64,000 nucleotides of DNA from Tritrichomonas foetus (taxonomy: Eukaryota; Parabasalia; Tritrichomonadida; Tritrichomonadidae), in the NCBI GenBank assembly GCA_001839685.1, contig MLAK01001082.1:84642-148641 (forward strand), in the 5' to 3' direction. A program made the position numbers and the translations under genes. The notes under the pieces are model-generated. The model saw only the letters and a program-made list of their open reading frames with translations. It had not been told where the DNA came from and made no database searches. Every line of letters begins with the position of its first letter. Positions within the stretch are counted from its first letter, which is position 1. Of the stretch, positions 21,215 to 31,750 are shown piece after piece.

Positions 21215-21403
21215 ATGAAGAAAATAGACTGGCAGTCCTCAACAGCACATTCTCAAGCAGGGATACAGATACAACGATTGAAAGACCAAATCAAGAAAAA
21301 TGGAATCCAATATGCTTTTTTTCCAGACTCGATGCCAAGTGAATTTTCTGATGACTCGCCATTTAGATGGCAAAACATTCGTAATCTTCTCATTGATGCC
21401 TAA
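21215..21403 (+). CDS. Small hypothetical protein, 62 residues
   Basis: ATG-initiated frame encoding a polar peptide beginning M-K-K-I-D-W-Q-S-S and ending N-I-R-N-L-L-I-D-A. Residues about 14-30 could form a basic helix (A-G-I-Q-I-Q-R-L-K-D-Q-I-K-K), followed by an aromatic/Pro segment (Y-A-F-F-P-D-S-M-P). Its codon and residue use is more gene-like than the flanking DNA. I do not recognise a family. It could be a real microprotein, a pseudogene piece or chance. Confidence 0.35.
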   Translation: MKKIDWQSSTAHSQAGIQIQRLKDQIKKNGIQYAFFPDSMPSEFSDDSPFRWQNIRNLLIDA

Positions 21404-21804
21404 ATTTTTTATATTTATATCAAAATTATTAATATTTTTTTTATACTTCATTTTTGTATTTTGGAAAACATTATAATTTTCGATGGAGGGTCATATGATA
21501 ATAAAAAGCACGATTTATGATAATAAATAATCAAGATATTAATGCTATAAAATCACTTTTTATCTCAATAATTCTCAGAAATTTCTGTTGGGTTTATTTT
21601 TTTCTCACAATTTTTTTTTGGATTTGGTTTTCTCTGTATCTTGATTTTTAAATTATAATATTTATATATTATTAATAGGATTACAATTAAATAATATTTA
21701 GATGACAATAATATCAACAATTATTCATTTAGATCTCTCAATAGTCTTCTACATCTAGATCTAGTTAGTTTGTATACATCTATATTGAATCAAAGATAAT
21801 CAAA
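21404..21804. other. Intergenic, upstream of the pseudokinase
   Basis: Very AT-rich; nothing recognised. The last 30 bases contain two TCAAA(G/A) copies before the ATG. Confidence 0.4.
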
Positions 21805-23121
21805 ATGAATATTGATACAAACTTCCTTCCATCCAAATGGTACCCCGAACCAGAAAAGAACGTAGTTAGTCAATACAATGTTATTAAAGAACTTTACAGA
21901 GACGATTCATCCCAAATTGTGGTCGCCAGTCGTGAGCCAGATAAACGCATTTTCACAATCAAGCGAATTATGAAATCAAAACTTGTAAGCGAAAAAGCCC
22001 GACATATACAGCGCGAGTTGGACATTATGTATGCATTAAAACATCCAAATATCTTTTCTCTTTTCGAATATTTCGAAGATGATAATTGTTTCAACTTTGT
22101 CATGCCTGGAGCGCCAGACGGTAACCTGCGAAAAAATATAGAAAAGAACGGACGACTTCGCGAAACGCATGCCGCTACGATTATATATCAAATATTTCAA
22201 GCATTAAATTATTTACATAAAAACGGAATTTTTTTTGGCAATTTGAGTTCGGATTGTATTTTCTTTCAGAGCTTTCCAAATAAACTAAGAATAGGGAGCT
22301 TTCTGAACGCTTCGATGGAAGAAAATTCAAATTGTCAACATCTGAATTTTTACTCGCCACCTGAACTTTTTGAAAAGAACGATGACGACGATAATGATAC
22401 ATTTCTGAATGTTCCGGTTCAGAAAAAGCCAAAAAATAAATTGAATGAAAAAAGTGATATATGGTGTGTTGGAATTCTTTTATATGAAATGGTTACAGGA
22501 AATTTGCCGTGGAAATTAAATGGCTCCAATGAACAAATTGTTTCACAAATACAAAATGGAAAAATTCCAATTCCATCAAATGTTTCTGAACCATGCGCAG
22601 ATGTAATAAAAGCAATATTATGTGTTAACCCAAGAGAAAGAGTCAGCTACGAACGTTTACTTCATTTCCCGTGGATGAATCTCGGAATCCCAAAAAAAAT
22701 TCATCCAAGAAATGAATTCAAACAAAAAGACTTTCAAAAAATCACTCAACCTCATCCATTTCATTCCGGTTTATGTGGAACGCCAAATTCTATTCTTAAT
22801 TCGAATCATTCCAATTATAATAATGCCAATCTTAATGCAAAAAATGATAATTTAAAGCGCACTCAAAAAGGCAATTTTAGTTCAAGTATCAATCATTCAA
22901 ATATGAATCACTCAAATATTAATAATAATATGAATGATACTGCGAATTCCAATTTGAATCGTAGTTTAAATTATGGTGTGAACTCAAGGACAATTAGAAT
23001 TCTCGAAAGATGCCGAATTGATATTGATGATGATAAAATGCTGGTATCGCCATTTGAAGTACCACCAGAAATCCTGGAAGTTGAAAAAGTTCCAATCCAA
23101 CCGAAAACCGTCGTCCGCTGA
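21805..23121 (+). CDS. CAMK-like pseudokinase
   Basis: 438 residues. The protein-kinase fold is recognisable from about 22 to 292: Lys53 of the VAIK position and Glu71 of helix C are kept, as are S-P-P-E-L in place of A-P-E and the D-I-W-C-V-G-I-L-L-Y-E-M helix F. The Gly-rich loop is lost (Y-R-D-D-S-S-Q). The catalytic loop H-R-D-L-K-P-E-N reads F-G-N-L-S-S-D-C (144-151), so the catalytic Asp, Lys and Asn are all replaced. D-F-G reads S-F-L (165-167). Catalysis is therefore not expected, and a scaffold or allosteric role is inferred. The C-terminal region is Asn-rich. The frame stops at TGA 23119-23121, but coding-like sequence goes on in another frame. Confidence 0.82.
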   Translation: MNIDTNFLPSKWYPEPEKNVVSQYNVIKELYRDDSSQIVVASREPDKRIFTIKRIMKSKLVSEKARHIQRELDIMYALKHPNIFSLFEYFEDDNCFNFVMPGAPDGNLRKNIEKNGRLRETHAATIIYQIFQALNYLHKNGIFFGNLSSDCIFFQSFPNKLRIGSFLNASMEENSNCQHLNFYSPPELFEKNDDDDNDTFLNVPVQKKPKNKLNEKSDIWCVGILLYEMVTGNLPWKLNGSNEQIVSQIQNGKIPIPSNVSEPCADVIKAILCVNPRERVSYERLLHFPWMNLGIPKKIHPRNEFKQKDFQKITQPHPFHSGLCGTPNSILNSNHSNYNNANLNAKNDNLKRTQKGNFSSSINHSNMNHSNINNNMNDTANSNLNRSLNYGVNSRTIRILERCRIDIDDDKMLVSPFEVPPEILEVEKVPIQPKTVVR

Positions 23122-23375
23122 TCAAAGGTAGTCAATCTGAACTTGTCATGAAACAATCCTTTAAAGTTCCAGCTGATACACCTGGGAGGTCAAGTTTACA
23201 AATGTCAAACAATACAACAATCCCAAATAGAAATGGTGAAGAAACTTTTGCTTCGAATATGGCTGGAGGGCAGAGAAATCCATCCAAAACAAGGAAAAAA
23301 ATCATGCCTGCAAGAAGCCACAATCTTGCGATGATGCCAACTTTTGCAATGTGCTCAATTAAAGAAGAGTCATAA
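23103..23375 (+). other. Frameshifted C-terminal continuation of the pseudokinase
   Basis: A different plus-strand frame, open through the pseudokinase stop, reads E-N-R-R-P-L-I-K-G-S-Q and continues to TAA at 23375, ending C-S-I-K-E-E-S. Its sequence is Ser/Thr/Asn-rich and basic like other kinase tails. The switch of frame falls at about 23098-23106. A one-base loss or two-base gain in the assembly, or a real mutation, would explain it. Confidence 0.6.
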
Positions 23376-23722
23376 ATGTGTTATTTTTGTGTGAACATTA
23401 GTATTATTATAGTTATTTTTGTATGAAGTAAAAACATTTTTAACTAGGAAATTGAATTAATATATTTATTTTTATATACTTCTATACCAAAAGAACTCAT
23501 CAACAATTTCTTTAAATATGAGATTCGTGAGAGTTGTTTTCTGAATTAGAATGTAAATAATCAGAATTCATTGCATTAATTCTTTTGGGGCTAAATATTT
23601 TTTTTTTTTTTTTTTTTTTGTTAAAGGAATCATTTTACTAATGAAATCAAAAACTGATCGAATAATACAAACTTAGAGAAAACGATTTTATTTTTATTAT
23701 AAATTATACATCTATATGTAAA
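23376..23722. other. Intergenic between convergent genes; T homopolymer
   Basis: Contains an uninterrupted T run of about 20 bases at about 23600-23619. No gene. Confidence 0.6.
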
Positions 23723-24772
23723 TTAAAAATGATAAGTAATATTGTTATAAAATGAATCGCTGTCATTGAACCATGATCGATCATCGAAAAGATCAAATGG
23801 ATCTGTTCCTTCAATGGGATGTGCAATTTCTTGTTCTGTGTGCGTAGGTTCATTATTTTTAACCGAATTTTGTGTTGCCTGTTGATATTGTTGGATTGTC
23901 TGTTGTGGCAGTTTCTTGGGTGTTGATTGAGGGGGAGCAGCTGATTGATTAGTTGATGTTGACTCTGGTCCATATAAGAAATCATCGAATATATTTTCTT
24001 GATCGATATCAGAATATGAAGCGGAATATGAATCAGATTTAGCTTCTTCTTCTGAGTGATATTCATCTGATGTAGAATCAGAGTAATTTGAATCGTTTGA
24101 ATGAGTCTTTGATGAACCAGTTGTTTGCTTGGAATTAAGACGAGTCAAGCAACTGTATCTGTTTTTAATATTAATATTGGTTCTATCTTCAAAGTACTTA
24201 GTCATAACTGTCCATCGTGGTCCTAGTTCTTCATACTTTTTCATTAATAGGTCATCTTCTAAAGGTGTCCATTTTCTGTGAGAATTTTTAATTAACTTTT
24301 TATTCGATAAGTAGTTCATATATCTTTCGCGGCATTGACGATTGGTGCGGCTTTTCATTTGACTGCTGATGTAACACCAATCAACTCTATCGCCTTTCTT
24401 ATTTTCAGTTTCAACAAGCGATCTTAAAAGCTCATCTTCTTCATCAGTGAAGCGATTTCTGGACTTACTCTCCTTTTTCATCATGCTAGTCATTTGCATC
24501 ATATTATGAACATTCGGAATAGTCATGCTAGATTTTCTTGCTTTTGTTGCATTGCTGAGGGTAGCGCCAGATAATTTGGAATTGTTGGATTCTCCACTTG
24601 TTTGGAGATTTGGAGAAACATTTTGAAATCCAAATGATAAATTCATTTGTTGTAGTTGGTTTTGCATTTGCTGCATTTGGAGGAATTTTTCAAAGGATAT
24701 CTCAGATTTACGACTCTTCGAAATGAATGAACCAGCAATTGGGTTAATGGTAGTTGAAGCATTTTTGTCCAT
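23723..24772 (-). CDS. R2R3 Myb-like DNA-binding protein
   Basis: 349 residues. Two Myb repeats at about 103-210: the first from N-R-F-T-D-E-E-D to Q-C-R-E-R-Y-M-N-Y-L, the second from R-K-W-T-P-L-E-D to I-K-N-R-Y-S-C-L. Repeat one has extra residues between helices (E-N-K-K-G-D-R-V-D-W). The N-terminus is Gln/Met-rich (M-Q-Q-M-Q-N-Q-L-Q-Q-M). The C-terminus is Ser/Asp-rich and acidic with a Gln/Thr/Pro stretch, compatible with a transactivation region. In trichomonads Myb factors of this form bind core-promoter and upstream elements; the specific target here is unknown. Confidence 0.87.
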   Translation of the reverse strand: MDKNASTTINPIAGSFISKSRKSEISFEKFLQMQQMQNQLQQMNLSFGFQNVSPNLQTSGESNNSKLSGATLSNATKARKSSMTIPNVHNMMQMTSMMKKESKSRNRFTDEEDELLRSLVETENKKGDRVDWCYISSQMKSRTNRQCRERYMNYLSNKKLIKNSHRKWTPLEDDLLMKKYEELGPRWTVMTKYFEDRTNINIKNRYSCLTRLNSKQTTGSSKTHSNDSNYSDSTSDEYHSEEEAKSDSYSASYSDIDQENIFDDFLYGPESTSTNQSAAPPQSTPKKLPQQTIQQYQQATQNSVKNNEPTHTEQEIAHPIEGTDPFDLFDDRSWFNDSDSFYNNITYHF

Positions 24773-25914
24773 CTTTGTGCTTGGATCAATGAATAAAAAT
24801 GATGTGAAATATGCTCCTTATCTTCGATAAATTTAGGAAATAATCTGAATTCAAAATTACGTTGATCAGTATAAAAAGTATTGAAAAATTTAAATATAAT
24901 AGAATTTTTTTGAAATTTTTAACTAGTATTTCAGACATTTTAAATAGTTCATTTGAATCTTATTGAATGAAATTCTTTCTGCGTAATTTTGCGGATTATA
25001 GATGCTTTTCTTTGCTCATTAATTTTGAAGATTCAACGGTTCACCGATTATCATCTTTTAAAGATGGTAAAATCCGTCATAAATAGGAGCTTTTGAATGT
25101 GAAATTGTATACAATTATTTAATGAATAGATTTGTAAAGACTTACCCAAATTAGCATTCAATTATCAAATAAACTCTCAAAAATTCTGAACAAATATGAG
25201 TAGCGTTTCATAAATAAAATTCGGTTATTCGTTCATCATAAACGACTTCCTATCCTGGGATCTCGTTTTTCATAGCAAAATATATTTAATGAAATGAAGA
25301 AAAATCCTCCGTTTATCAGTTTTTCTGATAGAAAAAGTTTGTCAATTTTTGAGACAAGAAACAATGTTGAGAGGAAATGTTCAAAAATTTGAAACCTTTA
25401 TTTATGTTGAGAGGATCATTTTATACATTTGGCCCTTTGTGATGCATTTTTAGTTTAGATTAATGAAGACATTTAGCGTTTCTCAATTTATTTTTAGTAC
25501 TTGTAATAGCTTTTCGAGAATATCTTATAACCCAGCTTTATTTTACCATTTTTGAACGATAACATCTACTCACGCTTTATATAACAAGAAATAGGAGCCA
25601 AAAAGAAAATAATAAGCGAGCAAAAAGAAATCAAAAAGAAAAAGAAATCACAAAGGGAAAAAAAAATCATAAAGAAAAAGGAAAGTCATCATTAAAAAGT
25701 AAAATCATCACTGGAAAAGTGATCTCACTAGACACTTTGTTGAATATGTTTCAGGAATGGATTGATAGATGTGGACAAATAAATAAAAATAAAGTAACTT
25801 TAAATAGGAATTTGTAAAATCAAAGATGAAAATGAATTGGACATCCTATATATATTTTACATGATTCATATTTTTAGTGAATTAAATTAAAACGTTATCA
25901 CATGTTATGCTTCT
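24773..25914. other. Intergenic; purine-rich (AAAAAGAAATC-like) tract
   Basis: No gene. Bases about 25590-25720 are an A/G-rich degenerate repetitive tract with recurring AAAAAGAAA and AAATCA words, similar in flavour to the 13-bp minisatellite at 42 kb but not in register. Confidence 0.45.
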
Positions 25915-27087
25915 TTAAATCTCATCGCTGTGCTCTTCTTGGCTGTTTCTAATCTTTTCTTTTATGAAACATTTTCGAAATTCGTCGAGAGGAATCATTC
26001 TCTTTCCTTGATAGTCAATAATATCGCCATTGTAAACAAATCTTAAATAATGTTCACCATGTTCAAGCCATAACTCAACTGCCAGATGAGATGCAAATGG
26101 TGGGGGCGCAATTAAGTCATCATAACCAAGCCCAACTAAAATGGCGGAAAGAGTAGTATCATGTCCAGAAAATAGTGTAAATTTAGTTTGTTTTTGTTTT
26201 GTCAATATTTTTTCAATTTCATCATCCATTAATTGAAAGATCGGCTGATACGCCAAATTTCCAACAAATTTGAAATATCCAGCTTCATAAAACGCCATGT
26301 TGCTCATCAATTGAGCAAATAAAACATCATCAATTTCATTTTGGGATTCATCCAGTGGTAATTCTTGATTTGAGCAACGATAACAATTCAAGAAATCACC
26401 TGGAAATAAATACATAATTTCATCATGTTTTATATTAGTAATATTCATAACTTTAAAAATGTTAATTTTATAATTATCCAAAAACCTTTTTCTTTCGAGG
26501 AATTCAGGAGTCTTTAAGAAATCAACAGTCAATTCTTTAAATTTAGGAGTACTTCGATGATATGGACATAATGGTTCATTCATATAAGCACCTGTTGTTA
26601 TATTGATATATAAATTTTCATCCTTGTTAGGTGGATACATTCCATGTAATAAATTTAAGCTAGACTCTATGCATCTTTGTATAAAAGATGTTCTTAAATA
26701 TATTTCATTAGGATTAAATTCATTTGAAAGCAAATGCGTTTCATCAATTAAATATTTCCGATATAATTTTCCCAAATTTTCGTGTTGCTCAACTCCCAAA
26801 TCGGTTAATTGACCATTTTGACATAATGGTGGAAAATTCACCTTTTCTGGCGATTGTTCATAAAAATTTGACAAAATTTCACTATTGACGATCGGAATTC
26901 TTCTCAAAGGAAATTTTGAATAAATAGTCCCGCATGACCAATTTCCAATTTTATCAGCACGCCCATAGACATCTGCAGGAGCACGGGCTCCATGTCTTGT
27001 AAAAAGGAATAATGAGAGGAGTGTGGCACCTTTTACTGGGATTGGAAGTCGAAGTGGACCAGAACAAGGAATAGTGGAGTTTACCAT
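25915..27087 (-). CDS. Histidine acid phosphatase family protein
   Basis: 390 residues. The catalytic R-H-G-A-R-A-P is at 31-37, with H32 as phosphoenzyme nucleophile; the proton-donor motif H309-D310 lies in F-S-G-H-D-T-T. Spacing and length fit branch 2 histidine phosphatases (acid/phosphoinositol phosphatases), which hydrolyse phosphomonoesters. Several Cys residues (e.g. W-S-C-G-T; C-Y-R-C near 225) suggest a lumenal or extracellular fold. The N-terminus has only a weak hydrophobic stretch (about 21-30, which is itself the first beta strand), so secretion is uncertain. An upstream exon carrying a signal peptide was not seen. The substrate is unknown. Confidence 0.87.
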   Translation of the reverse strand: MVNSTIPCSGPLRLPIPVKGATLLSLFLFTRHGARAPADVYGRADKIGNWSCGTIYSKFPLRRIPIVNSEILSNFYEQSPEKVNFPPLCQNGQLTDLGVEQHENLGKLYRKYLIDETHLLSNEFNPNEIYLRTSFIQRCIESSLNLLHGMYPPNKDENLYINITTGAYMNEPLCPYHRSTPKFKELTVDFLKTPEFLERKRFLDNYKINIFKVMNITNIKHDEIMYLFPGDFLNCYRCSNQELPLDESQNEIDDVLFAQLMSNMAFYEAGYFKFVGNLAYQPIFQLMDDEIEKILTKQKQTKFTLFSGHDTTLSAILVGLGYDDLIAPPPFASHLAVELWLEHGEHYLRFVYNGDIIDYQGKRMIPLDEFRKCFIKEKIRNSQEEHSDEI

Positions 27088-28742
27088 TGTAGATGTTTTG
27101 AATATTTGAATACATTATTTTATCCCCCTTCTGAAAAATTTAAATTCATTAAAATTTATTTTTGCATGTAAAGATATAAGTTCGTATAAAACTATCTTCA
27201 TTTTCTTTCAATACAGGTTCTATCTGTATGAACCGGGAAACAATTTTATCGATCTTCATTTAATTCCATCCTATCGGATTATTTTCACCAAAATGCAGAG
27301 TTTTCGATTAAATTGATTATATATTTTTCTTATATGTATATTCCATTAAAATCAAATGATTTCTCAAGAATTAGCTGATTGAAAAGTGAAAATCCGATAA
27401 CGATATTGTCTATCTTCTTTGATAGAAATCTATTCATCATGATAAATAAACATATTAAAAACCAGTTTGAATGTCAGTCCATTCATCTATAAGAAAATGC
27501 AAATTTCTTTATTTGTGAAGAGTCAAGTTGAGAGCATTCAATTTTTCTTCTATTTATTCATGTAGCTGTGCGAGAAGAAAGAACAATTGAATTCTAAATT
27601 TTAGTTCAAATTAATATTTATTGTCTTTGGGTATTCATAATTATAAAATTATCAACTTTTTATTCAGAAAGCAGGAAATGAATTCTATTTTTGCTATAAA
27701 ATCGATTATTTTAAAAATAATTCATTTGTTTTTTACAAAAGGTCTTTTGATCTGATAATAACGTGCTAATTTTTCAATCAGTGCGGATAATGAGTACTTA
27801 TATTTTTAAATTTGCTTGTATCAAAATTGAGAAAAAATGTAAAGCTATGAAACTCTCAGAATTCGATGAAAGCATAAACATCTCAATTATGTTAAGATTT
27901 CTCTTTTGAGGAACAAAAACGAATTTTCAATATTACTGAAAAGTGGCTTTTTGAGTACTATTCAATTTCTTCAGAAACGCGACCGCACAGGGCCGTTTTA
28001 AACGATTTCTTTCAAAATAAATCAATAAATTCAAAATTACCCAAGAATTGAATAATCATTCAGAAATATTCAAGAGTGCAGAAAAATTTCCCCACAAAAA
28101 TTCGAATTTACAAACTGACCTATTTTTAGATCAATTTATCAAGAGAAAAAGCAAAAATCATTGCACATCTTTGAAATAACTTCGATACTATATTTTATAA
28201 ACAAGGGAGAATTTTATTCTCGATACTATCGATTTAAGAAAGATCAACTTTCAGGAATTGAATATAAGCAATCTCAAAATTCAGAAGAAATTCTTCAATG
28301 TCATAAACCATTTTCTCGTTTATTTTCGCTTTCAAATTTGAAATGATTATATTCAATTTCAATCATAGATATTTATTAAATAGAAATGATTATTATTTCA
28401 ATTAAAGTTATCTCACACAATTTAATGATGGGTAACGGGATTCATAAAAAGTTTTTTCATACCTTATTTGTGAAAAAATGAAATCAATATGTGATTTCAT
28501 TGTGTTTCGAAATAAATGCCGCAAAAACAATTATGAAAAATGAGCTCTTAATTCACAATTAATAAAATAATTCTCTCAATTATCTAAAGATTTATTTTTA
28601 TTTGATTTTTGTGAATCACCTTGAAGGTTTATTTCTGAACAAACTATCGAAAAGCGGTAATCGATAATTTACCTTTGAAATTTTTGAAATACCCTATTCA
28701 AATAAATTTGAGGCAAATTTATACAAACATAATTATTTTTGT
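27088..28742. other. Intergenic between divergent genes, nothing recognised
   Basis: 1.65 kb of AT-rich DNA. The only moderate frame (28161-28346) starts with TTG and has no domain. Confidence 0.55.
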
Positions 28743-30263
28743 ATGATACACGAAAGCGCCTCAGACGATTTTGATACCCTCCTTCCTTTCCAGCTTGCTG
28801 ATTATATTTTCCTCGAGAAGATTGGTAATGGTTCTTTTGCGAAATGCTACAAAGTGCAATCATTAAAATATCAAGATCAATTTTTTGCAGCCAAAGTTTC
28901 GCCACTTGAAGATACTGTTGTTGACAACGATGGAAATTTATGTGAGTCAGAAATTGCCGCAATGATGAGCTTGAATCACCCAAATATTATTCGCTTTTAT
29001 GACTTTTTCATAACGGACTCCAAGCTTGTGGTGATTTTAGAATTGTGCGAAAGTGGAACAATTGAAGATGAACTGGAGAAAAACGGCCCAATGTGCCCAA
29101 GTCGATTTTGGACGGTTGGAAAAATGATCGCAAACGCGCTTCTTTTCTGTCACCAAAAAAAGATAGCGCATCGTGATATAAAGCCAGCTAATATCTTTCT
29201 CGATATTTATAATAGGCCAAAATTGGCTGATTTCGGTCTGTCCTCGTTAATGCATCAATCAATACCTGGAAGCAAATCAAGTGAAAATTTGTCAAACATT
29301 ACTTGCGGAACACCCGACTATATTGCACCTGAAGTCGTCGAGGGAGATAGCTATAACGTCTTTAAGGCAGATGTTTATGCACTTGGTATCACTTTTTATG
29401 AAATGCTGGTTGGCAGAAAACCAAATCTCTCTGATTTGTGTCAGAAATTCAGCAAGGAAGAAGAAAAGAGTCAAGTCACAAATCAAGAAGTCACTTCACA
29501 AAATAAAACATCAATAACTGGTAAGAAGAAGTTCCATAATTATGGAAAAAGTTTCAATAAACACAATCGAAGATTAATGAAATTATGCGGGACCGTTCAA
29601 TCAGAACAATACCATATCAGAAACAGTGATAAAAACCTAAGAAGTATTCCAATTAATACTCTCACCGATACAATCAATAGCAACACCATAAAAAATAAAC
29701 ATCTAAAAAATGATACAATTAATAATGAATCAAACAATACTCAAAATGGTATTCCAAAAGTGGAAAGTTCAGAAAAAGTTGGCTCGTCTAGTGAATTTGT
29801 TGTTTTTCCAGGAAACGTTGAAGTATTTCTTCAAGATTTGATCTCAAAGATGCTTCGCACTAACCCAAACGAAAGACCAGATATGTCCGAAATTGCTGGA
29901 TATTTCAACCTTCGCTCAACTCCACCTTTGCATACTTCCATTTCACTACTAACTCGAAAAAATTCATTCACAGTGAAACTTGCTGGATCTCGTCATTCTG
30001 TTTCTCCTCCACCACAGCAAATCCTTCCTCAGGCCAGAAAGAAAATAACCGAGTGGAGAAACGTAAGAAGCCGATCAAAGTCCATAAACAGTGAAATCGC
30101 AGCATCGATTAAATTAGGAATAAGTCAAAAACAATATAATAACTCGAATATGGAATCAAATGTGATAGGAAATGAAAATTCAAAATTGTTGAATGTCTCA
30201 AGTGGTGTAGATAAAATGACAGGATCAAAACTACCAATGCTTGATTCATTGGCTTCTGTTTGA
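28743..30263 (+). CDS. Ser/Thr protein kinase with an insert in the C-lobe
   Basis: 506 residues. The catalytic core is complete: Gly loop I-G-N-G-S-F (27-32), Lys51, Glu70, H143-R-D145-I-K-P-A-N, D163-F-G, G-T-P-D-Y-I-A-P-E (189-197) and D-V-Y-A-L-G-I-T-F-Y-E-M. Activity is expected. After helix F (about 228), roughly 130 low-complexity residues interrupt the domain. The last helix then resumes at about 363 with F-L-Q-D-L-I-S-K-M-L-R-T-N-P-N-E-R-P-D. The 55.7 kb kinase has the same layout and similar E-N/S-G-T-I-E and C-H-x-x-x-I-A-H-R-D segments, so the two look like paralogues. The tail is basic and Ser-rich. CAMK/NEK-like group; exact family not assigned. Confidence 0.88.
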   Translation: MIHESASDDFDTLLPFQLADYIFLEKIGNGSFAKCYKVQSLKYQDQFFAAKVSPLEDTVVDNDGNLCESEIAAMMSLNHPNIIRFYDFFITDSKLVVILELCESGTIEDELEKNGPMCPSRFWTVGKMIANALLFCHQKKIAHRDIKPANIFLDIYNRPKLADFGLSSLMHQSIPGSKSSENLSNITCGTPDYIAPEVVEGDSYNVFKADVYALGITFYEMLVGRKPNLSDLCQKFSKEEEKSQVTNQEVTSQNKTSITGKKKFHNYGKSFNKHNRRLMKLCGTVQSEQYHIRNSDKNLRSIPINTLTDTINSNTIKNKHLKNDTINNESNNTQNGIPKVESSEKVGSSSEFVVFPGNVEVFLQDLISKMLRTNPNERPDMSEIAGYFNLRSTPPLHTSISLLTRKNSFTVKLAGSRHSVSPPPQQILPQARKKITEWRNVRSRSKSINSEIAASIKLGISQKQYNNSNMESNVIGNENSKLLNVSSGVDKMTGSKLPMLDSLASV

Positions 30264-30571
30264 TTATGAGGTTTTTTATTGTTCTGCTCATATTGGAAGT
30301 TTGTTAAAGGTTTATTAGTTTTTGTTTGTGTATATATTGTTTTTATAAAATGTATATAATATAAAATTAATCTTAATATTTATTTAAATAAAAACCAAAT
30401 TATGCTTTATCATGAAATGGTGAAGAAATGGAAAGTTTTATTATTATTATTATTTCTGGAAACAATCAAATATAAGAATATGATTGTGGATCTTCATTCA
30501 ATTATGTAAATAAAGATAAGATAAAAAACATATAGATATTTACTAACAGTAATCTAAAAATTAGATCTAAA
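30264..30571. other. Intergenic between convergent genes
   Basis: AT-rich, with a short TTATTA run near 30440; shared 3' flank only. Confidence 0.5.
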
Positions 30572-31750
30572 TTAAAGTTCATAAGGATATAATGATCGAT
30601 CAAATCCCCAATGAAATGAGAGATTGATTGGTTCAGAACTGTTAAATGTTTGAAGAAAATGTTTCAATATCTCACGATAGTTTATAAAAGAGCCTTTGTT
30701 AAAAATATGATCAATTCCTATGTTAAATTGCCTTCCTTGAATGTATCCATTCATAATTCGAATTAAGTATTTTCGAATTGGACCCAATGTTTTAGTTTGG
30801 ATACCAAAGAATAGATTGTTTGGGAAATTCAAATCAATGTCAAAATCTATGTTGGTATTTTCAGACAACTCTAAAGATATTGGTCCTTTCTTTTCGGGAA
30901 TTTTAATTCTTAAAGCCCCTTCTATTGATTTTATGAAGAAATTTAGCTTCACATCATGTATGCATCCTGATTTTATAATAATATCATGAACAACAACATT
31001 TAGAATTTCCATTGTTGACGAAAAATGGAATTTTATTTCCACATAATCCCCAGTGACTGAGCTCAGGAGCTTAACCTGGTCAATAACAGGTTCTTTTCCA
31101 TTTATATTGATCAGACTATTTTTAAAATCGAAATTTTTCAACCCAAAATTGGAATTCCAATTTTTTTCCATTTGGTGTAAAGAAAAATTATCAAAATTTT
31201 CTTTTGAATCACTGACATCAAGACAGTTATTTTCATATTCATCTTCATCCCAATATTGCGGTAAATGGTTTGATTCATGACAAACATTGATTTCATTGTG
31301 TGAAAGAAAAGTATGAATAAATTGTGGCAGGGGTAGTTTTTTAATACGAGAACTTTTGATAGTGGTGCTCTTTTTGGCTATTTTATTTTCAAAAACATGA
31401 TCCAAATCTAATGTTAATGCATTCCTTTTTTCATGAATAGAATTGATAGTATTCGATTTTTTACCTGGAAAATGTAAAGTATTTCTTTTTCCCTCATGAG
31501 TATTTTCAATTTTATTGATTGTATTTATTTTCTTTTGAATGATGGGGAAAATTCCTTTGAAAATAGAATTGATTACTTTTACTTTTGAAATTTCCCCCAT
31601 TGTGAATGAAGGAGGATTAGACAGCCTTGACTTTTGATTGGAATTCCTTTCTGGCTCTACTCCTAATAAAACACATATCGCTAACAATAAAAATATACAG
31701 AAAATCCCAAAAATGATTCCCGCAAAGAATAATAGTATAGAAGGAACCAT
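30572..31750 (-). CDS. N-anchored membrane protein with possible SMP lipid-transfer domain
   Basis: 392 residues from the first ATG at 31750; a longer frame exists only with a TTG at 31774. A strong hydrophobic segment lies at about 4-30 (I-L-L-F-F-A-G-I-I-F-G-I-F), then a basic, disordered linker. The C-terminal part (about 215-385) resembles the SMP/TULIP domain of TEX2, Mmm1 and extended synaptotagmins: E-P-V-I-D-Q-V-K-L-L near its start, then I-E-G-A-L-R-I-K-I-P and N-T-N-I-D-F-D-I-D. SMP proteins are anchored in the ER and move lipids at contact sites. The call rests on pattern and topology only; no catalytic residue exists to confirm it. Confidence 0.5.
   Translation of the reverse strand: MVPSILLFFAGIIFGIFCIFLLLAICVLLGVEPERNSNQKSRLSNPPSFTMGEISKVKVINSIFKGIFPIIQKKINTINKIENTHEGKRNTLHFPGKKSNTINSIHEKRNALTLDLDHVFENKIAKKSTTIKSSRIKKLPLPQFIHTFLSHNEINVCHESNHLPQYWDEDEYENNCLDVSDSKENFDNFSLHQMEKNWNSNFGLKNFDFKNSLININGKEPVIDQVKLLSSVTGDYVEIKFHFSSTMEILNVVVHDIIIKSGCIHDVKLNFFIKSIEGALRIKIPEKKGPISLELSENTNIDFDIDLNFPNNLFFGIQTKTLGPIRKYLIRIMNGYIQGRQFNIGIDHIFNKGSFINYREILKHFLQTFNSSEPINLSFHWGFDRSLYPYEL

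Noticed and set aside
23095..23130. Intron as explanation for the pseudokinase frame switch
   Set aside because: No GTATGT-type donor or ACTAAC-type acceptor; the two frames overlap with no spacer to remove.
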